Shown here piece by piece: positions 1-9,867 of a stretch of 47,678 bases of DNA. The DNA is taken from positions 122,649-170,326 of the forward strand of contig NZ_KB899639.1 of the NCBI RefSeq assembly GCF_000378405.1. The letters run 5' to 3'. The position numbers were made by a program, and so were the translations under genes. Origin of the DNA: Succinimonas amylolytica DSM 2873. GTDB lineage: Bacteria; Pseudomonadota; Gammaproteobacteria; Enterobacterales; Succinivibrionaceae. A model generated the notes under the pieces. It was given only the letters and a program-made list of their open reading frames with translations, did no database searches and had not been told where the DNA came from. Numbering within the stretch: position 1 is the stretch's first letter; every line of letters starts with the position of its first letter.

Positions 1-95
1 CAGATGCAGCTCACGTTTTTTGTTTTCATAAACAGTTTCATGAAACCGGATAATTATTAATTTTTTAATAACTTTTCGCTGAAAAGTGTTAATTT
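1..95. repeat. 95-bp direct repeat, copy A
   Basis: This stretch is identical to 2987-3081 over all 95 bases; it may extend left beyond the window edge. It contains a 12-bp perfect palindrome (35-46, GTTTCATGAAAC) and a 7-bp hairpin (ACTTTTC at 71-77, GAAAAGT at 81-87). Identity stops exactly at the left end of the insertion sequence. Copy B supplies the upstream region of the GGDEF/EAL gene, so copy A looks like a duplicate of that upstream region. How the duplication arose cannot be seen. Confidence 0.95.
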
Positions 96-97
96 CC

Positions 98-111
98 GAA
101 GTTCGACAGTT
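98..111 (+). repeat. IS left terminal inverted repeat
   Basis: 14-bp arm matching the reverse complement of 2216-2229 exactly. It lies 50 bp beyond the transposase stop codon. Confidence 0.75.
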
Positions 112-162
112 TGCGTAACATAGATCTCTGCAAATCCTTGCTAGATAAGATTTTTTGTAATG

Positions 163-2082
163 CTAGGTAGTTTTAGGCTGTTTCAGCTTTTTAGGGCCTG
201 CCGAAATTTTTTTCAAAATTTTTTTCATTGTGTCTTTCATCACTACCTCATGGGTCAGTTCTGTGAGTCCACAACATTCCAGGAGATCAGAAATGAGTTC
301 TGAGTTGTTGTAGTCAGGCTGATAACCATTGCCGTTATCTACCTCTATTACACGTATGTCCTTCAAAGCCTGAATTATCTGTTCAATTGAGTATTTTCCG
401 TCGGGATACTTCAGTTTATTCTCGTTTAAGGAAGCAATTTTCTGTTCAACTCCTCGAAGCAGTACCAGAGCCATAAAACAAACAAGAAAATGAGCCGTTA
501 TCCTCTGATCCTTGCTATGATAGAAAGGCCGTGATTCCAGATCTGTTTTCATAATCCGGAAACATTCCTCAATCTCCCACCGCCGGGCACTGATTGCAGC
601 AATCTGCTCGGCAGGCATCTTGTCAGCAAAAATATTTGTAGTTACAGCATAAAAGCCGTCAAACCTAGCATCTTCCTCTATCTTTTGAGTGTTTAGGAAA
701 GCAGAGGCATTAACAGCTATTTCACCATCTTCTGTTGAATACGTCTTTTCAATGAGAGATTTGGGGCTATGGTCACTTTCACGGTCAAAAGTCCTGTTCT
801 CAATCATTTTTGCTGCTCTTTTGATTTTTCGTTCTCTCAGAGACCTCAAAAATTCGTAGTACTTGATGGAGAATGTGACAATCAGTCTGGCATCCATGCC
901 TTCAGCTGTTGTCCGCTCCTTGAAAAAAATCGTGTGATAATGCTCTGCATAGCAGGCTGGATCAGACAGTTTGCTGAGATCAAAATTTGTTTTAGTCACC
1001 CGCTTTCCGGCTGTATCAAGAGAAAAATAAGACCATCCGGTCTTCTCGACAGACCATTCCTTCAGATGGAGTTTCAGTTTCTTGATTGACTGGGTGCATA
1101 TGAAGTGCCGCTGCCCGCGGAATCCCATTTTTACCAGCAGGTCATCTTCTCCAACATTGTTGAAAGATCTGTTGGCATCACCCGAAAGCCCCGCATCGGT
1201 ACAGACTGTGATATCAGTCGTTTTGAAGTTCTTTATAAGCTCTTTTTCAAGTGGAACTATGGTCGTCTGCTCATTGGTATTGCCGGGGTTGATACAGAAA
1301 CCCAGAGGGATACCGTTGCCGTCCATGAATAACCCCATTTGGACGATTGGATTTGGACGATTCTCTTTTGATTTGCCGTATTTTCTCAGTGTATGGTTCT
1401 TCTTCCAATCATCCGGAATATCATCCCTGTCACAATCTTCCAGTTCCTTTTCAGAATAGAAATTGGTGCAGTCGTAGTAGAGATGGTTCACATCACGTTC
1501 GCAGACATTCGCTGTGTACTGATACAGTCTGTCCTGAACAAGACTGACGTCTTCGTTTAGAACATCCATGGCTCTGTAGATGTGCTGCAGTTCGATTTCA
1601 TACTTTTCGAAGAACCTGTGCTGGAAGTCATTAACCAGTGCCAGTTTTGACGATGGGAACAGGATCCGTCCGAAGAGCATGACCTTGAGAACCTCTGTAA
1701 GGTCATATCCGGTAATGTGAGGATGTTTGTCCTGAAGCTCCTCGCATATCCGGTTCATTCCAAACTCGTAGTACAGTTTCTCCAGAATCAGATAGCCAGC
1801 ATTGAAGATGTTGCTTTTCTTGTCCTTAAGGTGATCCTCCCTGAGTTTGATTACAATCTCACGCTGGTTTTCTGACTTTTCCTTCAACGCCCTGGCATTC
1901 AGTGAATTCACATAGTTCCTGCACCAGGCTTCAGCGTCATCAACCTTATACTTCTCTCTTATGGCACTGGCACAACCTAACTTCTCAATCGTCCTTGATG
2001 TTCTCCTGCCAGTTTCTGTCCGGCAGTCTTCAATAACAAAGTAATAGTAGTTGTCCGGCTTTCCGGTGTGGCTTAGTCTCAT
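163..2082 (-). CDS. IS1634-family DDE transposase
   Basis: A 639-residue transposase that would catalyse cut-and-paste or copy movement of the surrounding element. The RNase H-like catalytic triad is visible: D204 in YYDCTNFYS, D296 in VCTDAGLSG, and E505 in the RRWEIEECF segment, which matches the Y-R-E-K type signature of IS4-superfamily enzymes. The insertion domain between the second D and the E is long, as is usual for IS1634. The ATG at 2082 is the first in-frame start and the frame has no stops or gaps. It ends in a basic, lysine-rich tail. The coding region lies between the 14-bp inverted repeats. Assignment to IS1634 rests on length and motif spacing, not on a search. Confidence 0.9.
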   Translation of the reverse strand: MRLSHTGKPDNYYYFVIEDCRTETGRRTSRTIEKLGCASAIREKYKVDDAEAWCRNYVNSLNARALKEKSENQREIVIKLREDHLKDKKSNIFNAGYLILEKLYYEFGMNRICEELQDKHPHITGYDLTEVLKVMLFGRILFPSSKLALVNDFQHRFFEKYEIELQHIYRAMDVLNEDVSLVQDRLYQYTANVCERDVNHLYYDCTNFYSEKELEDCDRDDIPDDWKKNHTLRKYGKSKENRPNPIVQMGLFMDGNGIPLGFCINPGNTNEQTTIVPLEKELIKNFKTTDITVCTDAGLSGDANRSFNNVGEDDLLVKMGFRGQRHFICTQSIKKLKLHLKEWSVEKTGWSYFSLDTAGKRVTKTNFDLSKLSDPACYAEHYHTIFFKERTTAEGMDARLIVTFSIKYYEFLRSLRERKIKRAAKMIENRTFDRESDHSPKSLIEKTYSTEDGEIAVNASAFLNTQKIEEDARFDGFYAVTTNIFADKMPAEQIAAISARRWEIEECFRIMKTDLESRPFYHSKDQRITAHFLVCFMALVLLRGVEQKIASLNENKLKYPDGKYSIEQIIQALKDIRVIEVDNGNGYQPDYNNSELISDLLECCGLTELTHEVVMKDTMKKILKKISAGPKKLKQPKTT

Positions 2083-2215
2083 GGTAACAGTGGATGGTTA
2101 GTTCAACAGACAAACTATAGTATAACATATTACGAATGTTACGCAATATTTTTAATAACTTTTTTAGGCAAAAAAGCAAGCCACCATTGGGCTTCGGGCA
2201 ATTTTGTTTAAGATC

Positions 2216-2229
2216 AACTGTCGAACTTC
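2216..2229 (-). repeat. IS right terminal inverted repeat
   Basis: Partner of 98-111. The 15 bases at 2149-2163 inside this end (TTTTTAATAACTTTT) also occur in the 95-bp repeat at 62-76. In both places they are followed by an A/T-rich hairpin. Confidence 0.75.
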
Positions 2230-2357
2230 CGGGAATCCTTTAATTATCAGGAATGGTATTCCTGCTTTTAAAAGTGCTGTGAACACGCTGGTACAGTGTT
2301 TTTTGAATACGGTTAATCTGAAACCGGCAGCGGGAATTCTATCACAAAAAGGCTTAA

Positions 2358-2963
2358 TTAACTATTCCGGATCCTGAACCAGCGGGGGGTTCTTTCCCGG
2401 TATTCCCGGTATTCAGGACAGGTTTTTTCGAGAAAGGCCTCCTCCATGAGAATCTGGCGTTTTAAAAAGTGCCTGACACACAGGAGCGTCAGGGGAAGCA
2501 GGGCCGGGGAGAAAATAAGTCCCCATCCTGAAAGCAGAAAAAAGTGGGAAAGATACATGGGATTCCGGCTCCGGCGGTAGATTCCTTCCGTAAAAATGCG
2601 GTGCGGCGTTCTCGATAGGGGGTGCGGGCTTATCCGGTACCTGATAAAGGGGGCCAGCGCCAGAGCGGCGATGATGATTCCTGCAGTGATGAGCGTAAGT
2701 CCTAAAGCGGTCAGCGGCAGCGCGGATCCGGTCAGAAGATCGCCGGGCAGGTTTCGGAATTGTTCCGTAATCAGGGAGAGCGGACTTTCTTCAGGCCGGA
2801 CATCATTGCTTTCCGCAAAAAACGGCCTTGCCAGATAACAGGCAAAATGGACCAGAAAGCATTCTCCGGTAACTGCCGGAGGAATAAGCAAATAAGCTTT
2901 GATATTGCTAAAAACAGATCCTGACATGGTTATTTCATACTGGTGCGCGTTACGTGCCGTCAT
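2358..2963 (-). CDS. isoprenylcysteine carboxyl methyltransferase-like membrane protein
   Basis: A 201-residue integral membrane protein with the C-terminal signature of the ICMT/PEMT family. The segment with R..NPMYLSHFFLLSGWG (about residues 133-150) is the SAM-binding region and is followed by a transmembrane stretch. An EEAFLEKTCPEYREY-type segment near residue 180 is the conserved acidic/Tyr motif. Bacterial members methylate small lipophilic or unknown substrates; the substrate here is unknown. The start is uncertain: ATG at 2963 and ATG at 2927 are both possible and neither has a clear Shine-Dalgarno sequence. The gene lies alone between the IS and copy B of the 95-bp repeat, which suggests it may have arrived with or been moved by that rearrangement. 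Confidence 0.75.
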   Translation of the reverse strand: MTARNAHQYEITMSGSVFSNIKAYLLIPPAVTGECFLVHFACYLARPFFAESNDVRPEESPLSLITEQFRNLPGDLLTGSALPLTALGLTLITAGIIIAALALAPFIRYRISPHPLSRTPHRIFTEGIYRRSRNPMYLSHFFLLSGWGLIFSPALLPLTLLCVRHFLKRQILMEEAFLEKTCPEYREYRERTPRWFRIRNS

Positions 2964-2986
2964 GCATTATTCTGCCATGACGGTAT

Positions 2987-3081
2987 CAGATGCAGCTCAC
3001 GTTTTTTGTTTTCATAAACAGTTTCATGAAACCGGATAATTATTAATTTTTTAATAACTTTTCGCTGAAAAGTGTTAATTT
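2987..3081. repeat. 95-bp direct repeat, copy B
   Basis: Exact copy of 1-95, ending 18 bp before the likely -10 box of the GGDEF/EAL gene. The last bases of the repeat would therefore form the -35 region of that promoter. Contains the same 12-bp palindrome (3021-3032) and hairpin. Confidence 0.95.
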
Positions 3082-3095
3082 GCTGTAATCAAATG

Positions 3096-3104
3096 TGATA
3101 TAAT
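3096..3104 (+). promoter_or_regulatory. extended -10 promoter for the GGDEF/EAL gene
   Basis: TGATATAAT is a perfect extended -10 element 58 bp ahead of the start codon. The -35 region (about 3075-3081, TTAATTT) is weak and falls inside the 95-bp repeat. Confidence 0.5.
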
Positions 3105-3161
3105 TCAAAAAAAGTAGAAAAGGTTTTCACCTTAAAATAACTGATTATATCTGGATGAAAG

Positions 3162-6100
3162 ATGCGTTTCATTTTTTCACTTGCCCTGGGCTTACTGATC
3201 CTGCTGTGCTCTTCGGCCGTATTCGGAGAAGTACCGGTCATTTATGTTACCGACAGCAATGTTCAGATGGATATTTCGGGACGCATCGAGGTCAACCGCG
3301 AGTCTCCGAAGGCTCTGTGGCCGTGGGAGGTTGTCGGTCCCTGGGAAAAATACAGTGTTGAGCCCGTAAAGTGGGCAGGCAGCGATAACCGGGTGCGCTG
3401 GTTCCGGTTCCGGGTGGAAAACCGCAGCGGAGACAGTGCCAGTCTGGTGCTCAGCGTCAACAATATCTTCATTAACAAGGTCGATGTATTTGTTCAGAAC
3501 CAGCGGGGACAGCTCATCAATGTCTGGCATACCGGCATTGACCGGGGGCTCAGCTCCAAATTTTTTCCGTCCAGCGGCTGGGATTTTCCGATTTTTACCC
3601 GTAATCATGAATACAGCACTATCTATGTCAGACTGATATCGAATCTGGATACCCAGTTCAATTTCGGTCTGGTAGATGTAAAGAAATTTAATTTTCAGGA
3701 CACCGCAGACAAGGTAATAAACGGAATTACGGTGGGCATCATGCTCATCGTATTTATTTCTTCTCTGGTGTTTTTTATTTTTCTCCGGGAAAAGCGCTAT
3801 CTTTATTACACCATTCTGGCGCTTTCAGTGACCTCCTGTATCTGGATCTCCGGAAGCTACCTCACCCTGATATCCCGGTTTTTCAGCGGCAATGCGGATC
3901 TGGTCCGGAATTATGTCTGTGCCGGTCTTCTGGCTCTGGCCGGGTTTTCAGGATCGGTGTTTACCTTCCTGCCGTATTTCCGGACGGCGCTATTCAGATA
4001 TTATCAGATTGTCTTTACGGCTCTGGGCATTATCGGTGTCGCCGCGGTCTGGTTTCTGCCCGAAAAGGCCGGTTTTTTCTATATGCTGTCCTGCTATGCC
4101 GTTACGGCGGCGATCGGAGTCTATTTCATTTTCCGGGCGCTCCGGGAGCAGAACTACATTCACCTCTGCTATGTGTTTGTCGCGGAGCTGTTCCTGGCGG
4201 GAGTTACCGTTCCGAATCTGGCACTTCTGGGCTATCTGGGCTTCGAGGCTGACACGCACCGGTATTTCTGTCTGGTTTCCGGTCTTCTCGGGATTATGGT
4301 TTCCATTTCCATGGGCTACTGGGCCTATTATGAAAGAACCCGGGGCGATGAGGCCGCCATCCAGGCTGCTGAAAACAGCAACCGGCTGAACCAGTTCCTG
4401 AATCACAGTACCTCCGGACTTTTCATTATGTCCTGGACCGGGCGCATTCAGGAGGTGAATCCGGCCTTTGTTGCACTGGTAGGGAATCCGGCAAATGACA
4501 GCTCTGACGGCAAAAGCTACTGCTCCTTCTCCAGTCTCTGCTGCGAGCCTGATGTATTTGATGACTTTTTTGCAAGGCTGGTACGCAAGGTAAATACGGT
4601 ACTTGACGGGATGAAGAATGACAGCATTCCCTCGGTGAGCGACGTCAGGAATCTGGATATCAGAGGGCGGGAGGGGAAAACCGTGCCGGTGAAGCTCACT
4701 TTGACCTTTTTGCCGACCTATGATCTCAGAAGATGCCTGAATTCCCAGGGCAAGGTCAGCAACAGCATGTACCAGTTTATCGGCGAGTTTTCTGACATGA
4801 GTCAGGATGAAAGCTACATAAGTCAGCTGCGTTTCCTGGAAAATAATGATCCGGTGACCGGAGTCTACAACCGCAAGTACTTTATGGAAATGCTGAACCG
4901 GGAGCTGGGGCTGGAGGGGGCCAACAAGGGAGTGCTCTGCTTTATCCGGATTCAGAATCTTAACTATATCAACGACGTGTCCGGCCATACCTATGGCGAT
5001 GAAATTCTGCACCGGATAGCGGATTGCCTGAAATCCGGCATCAGGACAGAGTTTGACGTGTTCAGGATTAACGGCAACGAGTTTGCGGTTCTGATGCGTT
5101 CGTGCTCCGCCCGAGATGCTCTGGGTTATGCCAAGGAATGGCGCCGGAAGCTTATAAGTCTCAGGCTGAACGTTTCCGGGAATATGCATGTCATCACCAT
5201 GAACATGGGGCTGGTGCTTATTGATACTGCCAGAGGAAATGTTTCCGCGCTCCTGTCCTGTGCCAATGCCGCCTGCCGGATTGCCATGGACATGGGGCCC
5301 AATACCTACCACCTGTTTATTTCCGATAATGCCATAAACCGTCTTCCTGCCTATACTGAGACCGTTTCTCTGGTTACCAGGATTCATCAGGCTCTGGACA
5401 GCGGTTCCATTTTTGCAGTCAGACAGAAGATTCTGAACATGCGGTACCGGAACCGGAAGTGCTACGAGCTTTTTGCCAGAATCATCGGGGATCGGCGGGA
5501 TGTTATTGAGCCCTCCTCGTTTGTGTCCCGGTGCTATGGCTTCAATATCATGTCCAGAATTGACAGCTGGATGCTGGAAAGCCTTAACAGAATATACCGG
5601 GACAATCCGGAGGGCTTTAAGGATATTGATGTGGTCTTTGTCAATATCAGTTCGGAAACCATCTGCGATCAGGATTTTGTTTCCAGGCTCCGGAATCTTC
5701 TCAACAACAATCTCGCTCTTACCAGGGTTATCTGCTTTGAGATAGACGAGGATGATGTCAGTCATCATCTGGATTCGGTGCTGAACTTTATGAACAAGTT
5801 CCGGAACAGCTGTCTCGGTTTTGCCCTGGACAATTTCGGGAAGAGCGGCTGTCTCGGCTACATGCTGAAGCTGCTGCCGATTTTGTATATCAAGTTTCAT
5901 CCGGACTTTACCCAGAACATCAGCCGCGACGAAAGCAACCTTATCATCATCAAATCGCTGATTCAGATGGCCCGTGGGCTTCATATGCATACCATGGTGT
6001 CCCAGATTGAAAACGAAGATGATTTCCGGATCTTCGAGGAGCTGGGGGTGGATTTCTGTCAGGGGTGCTATATCTGTCCTCCCAGTCCGGTAAGTCAGGA

Positions 6101-6164
6101 CTACCAGGTCTCGGAAGCGCAGAATGATGTTCCGGAGGAATGCGGAGCGGTCAGAAAGGCCTGA
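3162..6164 (+). CDS. membrane sensor protein with degenerate GGDEF and EAL domains
   Basis: A 1000-residue protein. Order seen: signal peptide (1-22); an extracytoplasmic beta-rich region (about 25-180) like 7TMR-DISM extracellular domains; about seven TM helices (about 185-395); a PAS-like region (about 405-540); a GGDEF domain (about 560-730); and an EAL domain (about 740-985). The GGDEF signature is NGNEF (637-641), and the EAL signature is ELF (769-771). The later DDFG and KID motifs of EAL enzymes read DNFG (890-893) and KFH. Active cyclase or phosphodiesterase function is therefore doubtful, and a binding or scaffolding role in c-di-GMP signalling is more likely. This is inference from motifs. 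The gene is monocistronic, with an extended -10 promoter upstream and a hairpin terminator downstream. Confidence 0.85.
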   Translation: MRFIFSLALGLLILLCSSAVFGEVPVIYVTDSNVQMDISGRIEVNRESPKALWPWEVVGPWEKYSVEPVKWAGSDNRVRWFRFRVENRSGDSASLVLSVNNIFINKVDVFVQNQRGQLINVWHTGIDRGLSSKFFPSSGWDFPIFTRNHEYSTIYVRLISNLDTQFNFGLVDVKKFNFQDTADKVINGITVGIMLIVFISSLVFFIFLREKRYLYYTILALSVTSCIWISGSYLTLISRFFSGNADLVRNYVCAGLLALAGFSGSVFTFLPYFRTALFRYYQIVFTALGIIGVAAVWFLPEKAGFFYMLSCYAVTAAIGVYFIFRALREQNYIHLCYVFVAELFLAGVTVPNLALLGYLGFEADTHRYFCLVSGLLGIMVSISMGYWAYYERTRGDEAAIQAAENSNRLNQFLNHSTSGLFIMSWTGRIQEVNPAFVALVGNPANDSSDGKSYCSFSSLCCEPDVFDDFFARLVRKVNTVLDGMKNDSIPSVSDVRNLDIRGREGKTVPVKLTLTFLPTYDLRRCLNSQGKVSNSMYQFIGEFSDMSQDESYISQLRFLENNDPVTGVYNRKYFMEMLNRELGLEGANKGVLCFIRIQNLNYINDVSGHTYGDEILHRIADCLKSGIRTEFDVFRINGNEFAVLMRSCSARDALGYAKEWRRKLISLRLNVSGNMHVITMNMGLVLIDTARGNVSALLSCANAACRIAMDMGPNTYHLFISDNAINRLPAYTETVSLVTRIHQALDSGSIFAVRQKILNMRYRNRKCYELFARIIGDRRDVIEPSSFVSRCYGFNIMSRIDSWMLESLNRIYRDNPEGFKDIDVVFVNISSETICDQDFVSRLRNLLNNNLALTRVICFEIDEDDVSHHLDSVLNFMNKFRNSCLGFALDNFGKSGCLGYMLKLLPILYIKFHPDFTQNISRDESNLIIIKSLIQMARGLHMHTMVSQIENEDDFRIFEELGVDFCQGCYICPPSPVSQDYQVSEAQNDVPEECGAVRKA

Positions 6165-6217
6165 CCGGCCAGAGTGCCAGGCTCCACCGGCCGGCAGATT
6201 TTTGTTCCGGCTCTCAA

Positions 6218-6247
6218 TTGTCATTAAAGTCTAAGATAAAGTATAAT
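6218..6247 (+). promoter_or_regulatory. sigma70-type promoter upstream of pheS
   Basis: TTGTCA (6218-6223), an 18-bp spacer, and TATAAT (6242-6247). Transcription would start around 6253-6255, inside a hairpin terminator, leaving a leader of about 65 nt before pheS. Confidence 0.55.
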
Positions 6248-6248
6248 C

Positions 6249-6273
6249 ACCGGCAGTTTTTGCCGGTTTTTTT
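6249..6273 (+). terminator. intrinsic terminator between the GGDEF/EAL gene and pheS
   Basis: Perfect 7-bp stem (ACCGGCA 6249-6255, TGCCGGT 6261-6267), loop GTTTT, then seven T. It starts two bases after the -10 box above. It can end transcription from the upstream gene, but whether it also affects pheS transcripts is unclear. A second hairpin (CGGAGG 6278-6283, CCTCCG 6291-6296) follows. Confidence 0.75.
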
Positions 6274-6308
6274 GTTGCGGAGGAGCTTTCCCTCCGGTAC
6301 GGATTTAA

Positions 6309-7304
<996 letters not shown>

Positions 7305-7340
7305 AACCGGCCGCCGGTCAGAATTAGGAGATATTTTTAA

Positions 7341-9728
7341 ATGATTTTCAATAAGCAGTGGCTGGACGAGCTGGTACCGAACAGCCTTTCGGCAGACGAG
7401 GTTTCGGACATTATCACCATGGCCGGTCTCGAGGTTGATTCTGTGGATCCTGTAACCGGGGAGTTTTCCGGGGTGGTAGTGGGCGAGGTGCTGACCTGCG
7501 CCGATCATCCGGATTCCGATCATCTGCACATTACTACCGTCAGGGTTGGTGAAAACGAGGTTCTGGACATTGTCTGCGGGGCCCCGAACTGCAGACAGGG
7601 GCTTCGGGTAGCCTGCGCCAAGGTGGGGGCTGTGCTTCCCGGAAATTTCCGGATCAAGCCGGCCAAGCTCAGAGGCGTTCCGTCCAACGGCATGCTCTGC
7701 TCCGCAAAGGAACTGGGACTCAGCGAGGAAAGCAACGGCATCATCGAGTTCCCGGCCGATGCTCCGGTAGGTACTGATATTCACGATTACCTGGGGCTTG
7801 ACGATCAGGCCATAACTGTGGATCTTACTGCCAACAGAGCCGACTGTCTCAGCATTCGCGGCATTGCCCGGGAATTCGGAGTTCTTACCGGCACCGATGT
7901 GCGCTATCCGGAAATCCCTGCTGTTCCCGCCTCCATAAGTGATACCTTTCCGGCTCAGGTTGCGGACACCGAGGGCTGCCCCCGCTATCTTACCAGGGTA
8001 ATCAGAAATGTGGATCTCTCCCGGAAGAGCCCACTCTGGATGCAGGAGAAGCTGAGAAGACTGGGAATGCGCAGTCTGGATCCGGTGGTGGATGTTACCA
8101 ATTATGTCATGCTGGAACTGGGGCAGCCGCTGCACGCCTTTGATCTGGACACGCTTCAGGGCGGAATCACCGTCAGAAAGGCCAGATCAGATGAAAAAAT
8201 CGTGCTTTTAAGCGGACAGGAGGCTTCTCTTTCCCCGGATACTCTGGTGATTGCCGACGATGCCGGAGCGGTGGCACTGGCGGGAATCTTCGGAGGAGAC
8301 CGCACCGGAGTAAAGGCCGGCACGGTCAACATTCTGCTGGAATCAGCGTTTTTCAGCCCAAAGGCCATCAAGAACCGGGCCAGAAGCTATGGTCTCGATA
8401 CCGAGGCTGCCCACCGCTTTGAAAGAGGGGTGGACTACCGGATTCAGGCTGCAGCCATGGAAAGAGCTACCAGATTCATTCTGGACATCGCCGGCGGCGA
8501 GGCCGGTCCGGTTTCCGAGACCGTGTGCGAGGAGAAGCTGCCGCAGCCGGAGAGAATCAATGTTCCCTTCAGCCTGATAAAGGAAGTGCTGGGTGTTTCC
8601 ATAGAGCGAAACGCGGTCACTGACTATCTGACCAGACTGGGCATGGAGCCGGAGGTCAGCGGCGATGCGGTGTCCGCTATCAGCCCCAGCTGGCGCTATG
8701 ATATTGCCATTCCGGTGGATATCTGCGAGGAAGTGGCCCGGATGTACGGCTATGACCGGATTCCGAACGTGGATCCGGTGGCTCCTCTGCGCATGATTCC
8801 GCGGCATGAGGCGCAGGTTTCCTCCTGGGACGTGAAGTCCCTGCTGGCAGATATGGGCTATCATGAGGTGATTACCTACAGCTTTGTGGACGACCGCTCT
8901 CTGTCAGTGCTTAATCCTGCGGAAAAGCCTATCATTCTTCCGCATCCGATTACTTCGGAAATGAACGCCATGCGAACCACCCTCTGGGCCGGACTGGTGA
9001 ATGCAGCCCTTTACAATATGAACCGGCAGGCCAGCGACCTCAGGCTTTTTGAAACGGGACTGACCTTTATTTCTGATCCGGATGCGGAAAACGGTATCCG
9101 GCAGGAGGAGATGGCCGGCGGTCTTATCACTGGAGGAAGTTCCCGTGAAAGCTGGTACGGAAAGCCCCGGGATCTTGATTTCTACGATATCAAGGGCGAT
9201 GTGGAAAGACTTCTGGAGATTACCTCCGGCAATGCGGAGTTTGACTTCGTTACCGGAGTGCATCCGGCACTGCATCCCGGGGTTTCTGCCGCCATTCTCC
9301 GTAACGGCGAGCATGTGGGAGATGTAGGGCTTATCCATCCTTCCGTGCAGAAGGCCCTGGGACTTAAAAAGAAGGTATTCCTGTTCCAGATAAAGATGCG
9401 GGCTCTCTCGGTCAGAGGCATAACCGCATATGCCGATTTCTCGAAATTCCCGTCAATCCGCCGCGATTACGCCATGGTGATTGACAGCAGTGTTCCGGCA
9501 GCAAGGATCCTGAATACTGTCAGAAGAAATGCCGGAGCGCTCCTTCAGGATGTTAATATTTTTGATATCTATGAAGGCGATAACATTGCTGCGGGCAAGA
9601 AGAGTGTGGCTTTCAGCGTGGTGCTGCAGTCTCCGGACCGTACTCTCGAGGACAGTGATATTCAGGAAATTAATGACCGTATAGTGTCCAGCCTCAGAGA
9701 AAGCTTCGGGGCCGAGCTAAGGGAATAA
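7341..9728 (+). CDS. pheT: phenylalanine--tRNA ligase beta subunit
   Basis: A 795-residue beta subunit, the same length as E. coli PheT. Domains by position: EMAP/OB tRNA-binding domain (about 39-150), B3/B4 editing domain that hydrolyses mischarged Tyr-tRNA(Phe) (about 210-380), B5 DNA-binding-like domain (about 405-475), a catalytic-like core (about 490-680), and a C-terminal ferredoxin-fold anticodon-binding domain (about 705-795, with YADFSKFPSIRRDYAMV at its start). The start ATG follows a GGAG Shine-Dalgarno sequence. ihfA, which follows pheT in many gammaproteobacteria, is absent; a strong terminator ends the operon. Confidence 0.97.
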   Translation: MIFNKQWLDELVPNSLSADEVSDIITMAGLEVDSVDPVTGEFSGVVVGEVLTCADHPDSDHLHITTVRVGENEVLDIVCGAPNCRQGLRVACAKVGAVLPGNFRIKPAKLRGVPSNGMLCSAKELGLSEESNGIIEFPADAPVGTDIHDYLGLDDQAITVDLTANRADCLSIRGIAREFGVLTGTDVRYPEIPAVPASISDTFPAQVADTEGCPRYLTRVIRNVDLSRKSPLWMQEKLRRLGMRSLDPVVDVTNYVMLELGQPLHAFDLDTLQGGITVRKARSDEKIVLLSGQEASLSPDTLVIADDAGAVALAGIFGGDRTGVKAGTVNILLESAFFSPKAIKNRARSYGLDTEAAHRFERGVDYRIQAAAMERATRFILDIAGGEAGPVSETVCEEKLPQPERINVPFSLIKEVLGVSIERNAVTDYLTRLGMEPEVSGDAVSAISPSWRYDIAIPVDICEEVARMYGYDRIPNVDPVAPLRMIPRHEAQVSSWDVKSLLADMGYHEVITYSFVDDRSLSVLNPAEKPIILPHPITSEMNAMRTTLWAGLVNAALYNMNRQASDLRLFETGLTFISDPDAENGIRQEEMAGGLITGGSSRESWYGKPRDLDFYDIKGDVERLLEITSGNAEFDFVTGVHPALHPGVSAAILRNGEHVGDVGLIHPSVQKALGLKKKVFLFQIKMRALSVRGITAYADFSKFPSIRRDYAMVIDSSVPAARILNTVRRNAGALLQDVNIFDIYEGDNIAAGKKSVAFSVVLQSPDRTLEDSDIQEINDRIVSSLRESFGAELRE

Positions 9729-9757
9729 TTTTCCGGACATTAGCAAAAACAGTCTGT

Positions 9758-9790
9758 TAAAGGAGAGGCGGAAATGCTGTCTCTCCTTTT
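9758..9790 (+). terminator. pheST terminator
   Basis: 9-bp stem AAAGGAGAG (9758-9766) with CTCTCCTTT (9780-9788), ending in five T. Located 30 bp after the pheT stop. Confidence 0.85.
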
Positions 9791-9867
9791 TGTTGCCGGC
9801 TAAACAGACTGGCGGCAGCAATAATGGCCGGGAAAGCCCGGTACGGCAGAGATAAACGGGGAGAATT

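Larger units (their letters stand above)
98..2229 (-). mobile_element. IS1634-family insertion sequence
   Basis: A single transposase gene is bracketed by a 14-bp perfect terminal inverted repeat, GAAGTTCGACAGTT at 98-111 and its complement at 2216-2229. The match may extend outwards imperfectly by one or two bases. I could not find a convincing target-site duplication: the left flank ends in AATTTCC and the right flank begins CGGGAATCC. That would fit a rearrangement after insertion. The element sits just beyond the hairpin in the 95-bp repeat. The transposase looks intact, so the copy could be active. Confidence 0.8.

Noticed and set aside
3990-6224. 744-codon antisense open frame across the GGDEF/EAL gene
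   Set aside because: It is an antisense shadow of a gene with clear domains; its composition is His/Pro-rich and without recognisable domains.
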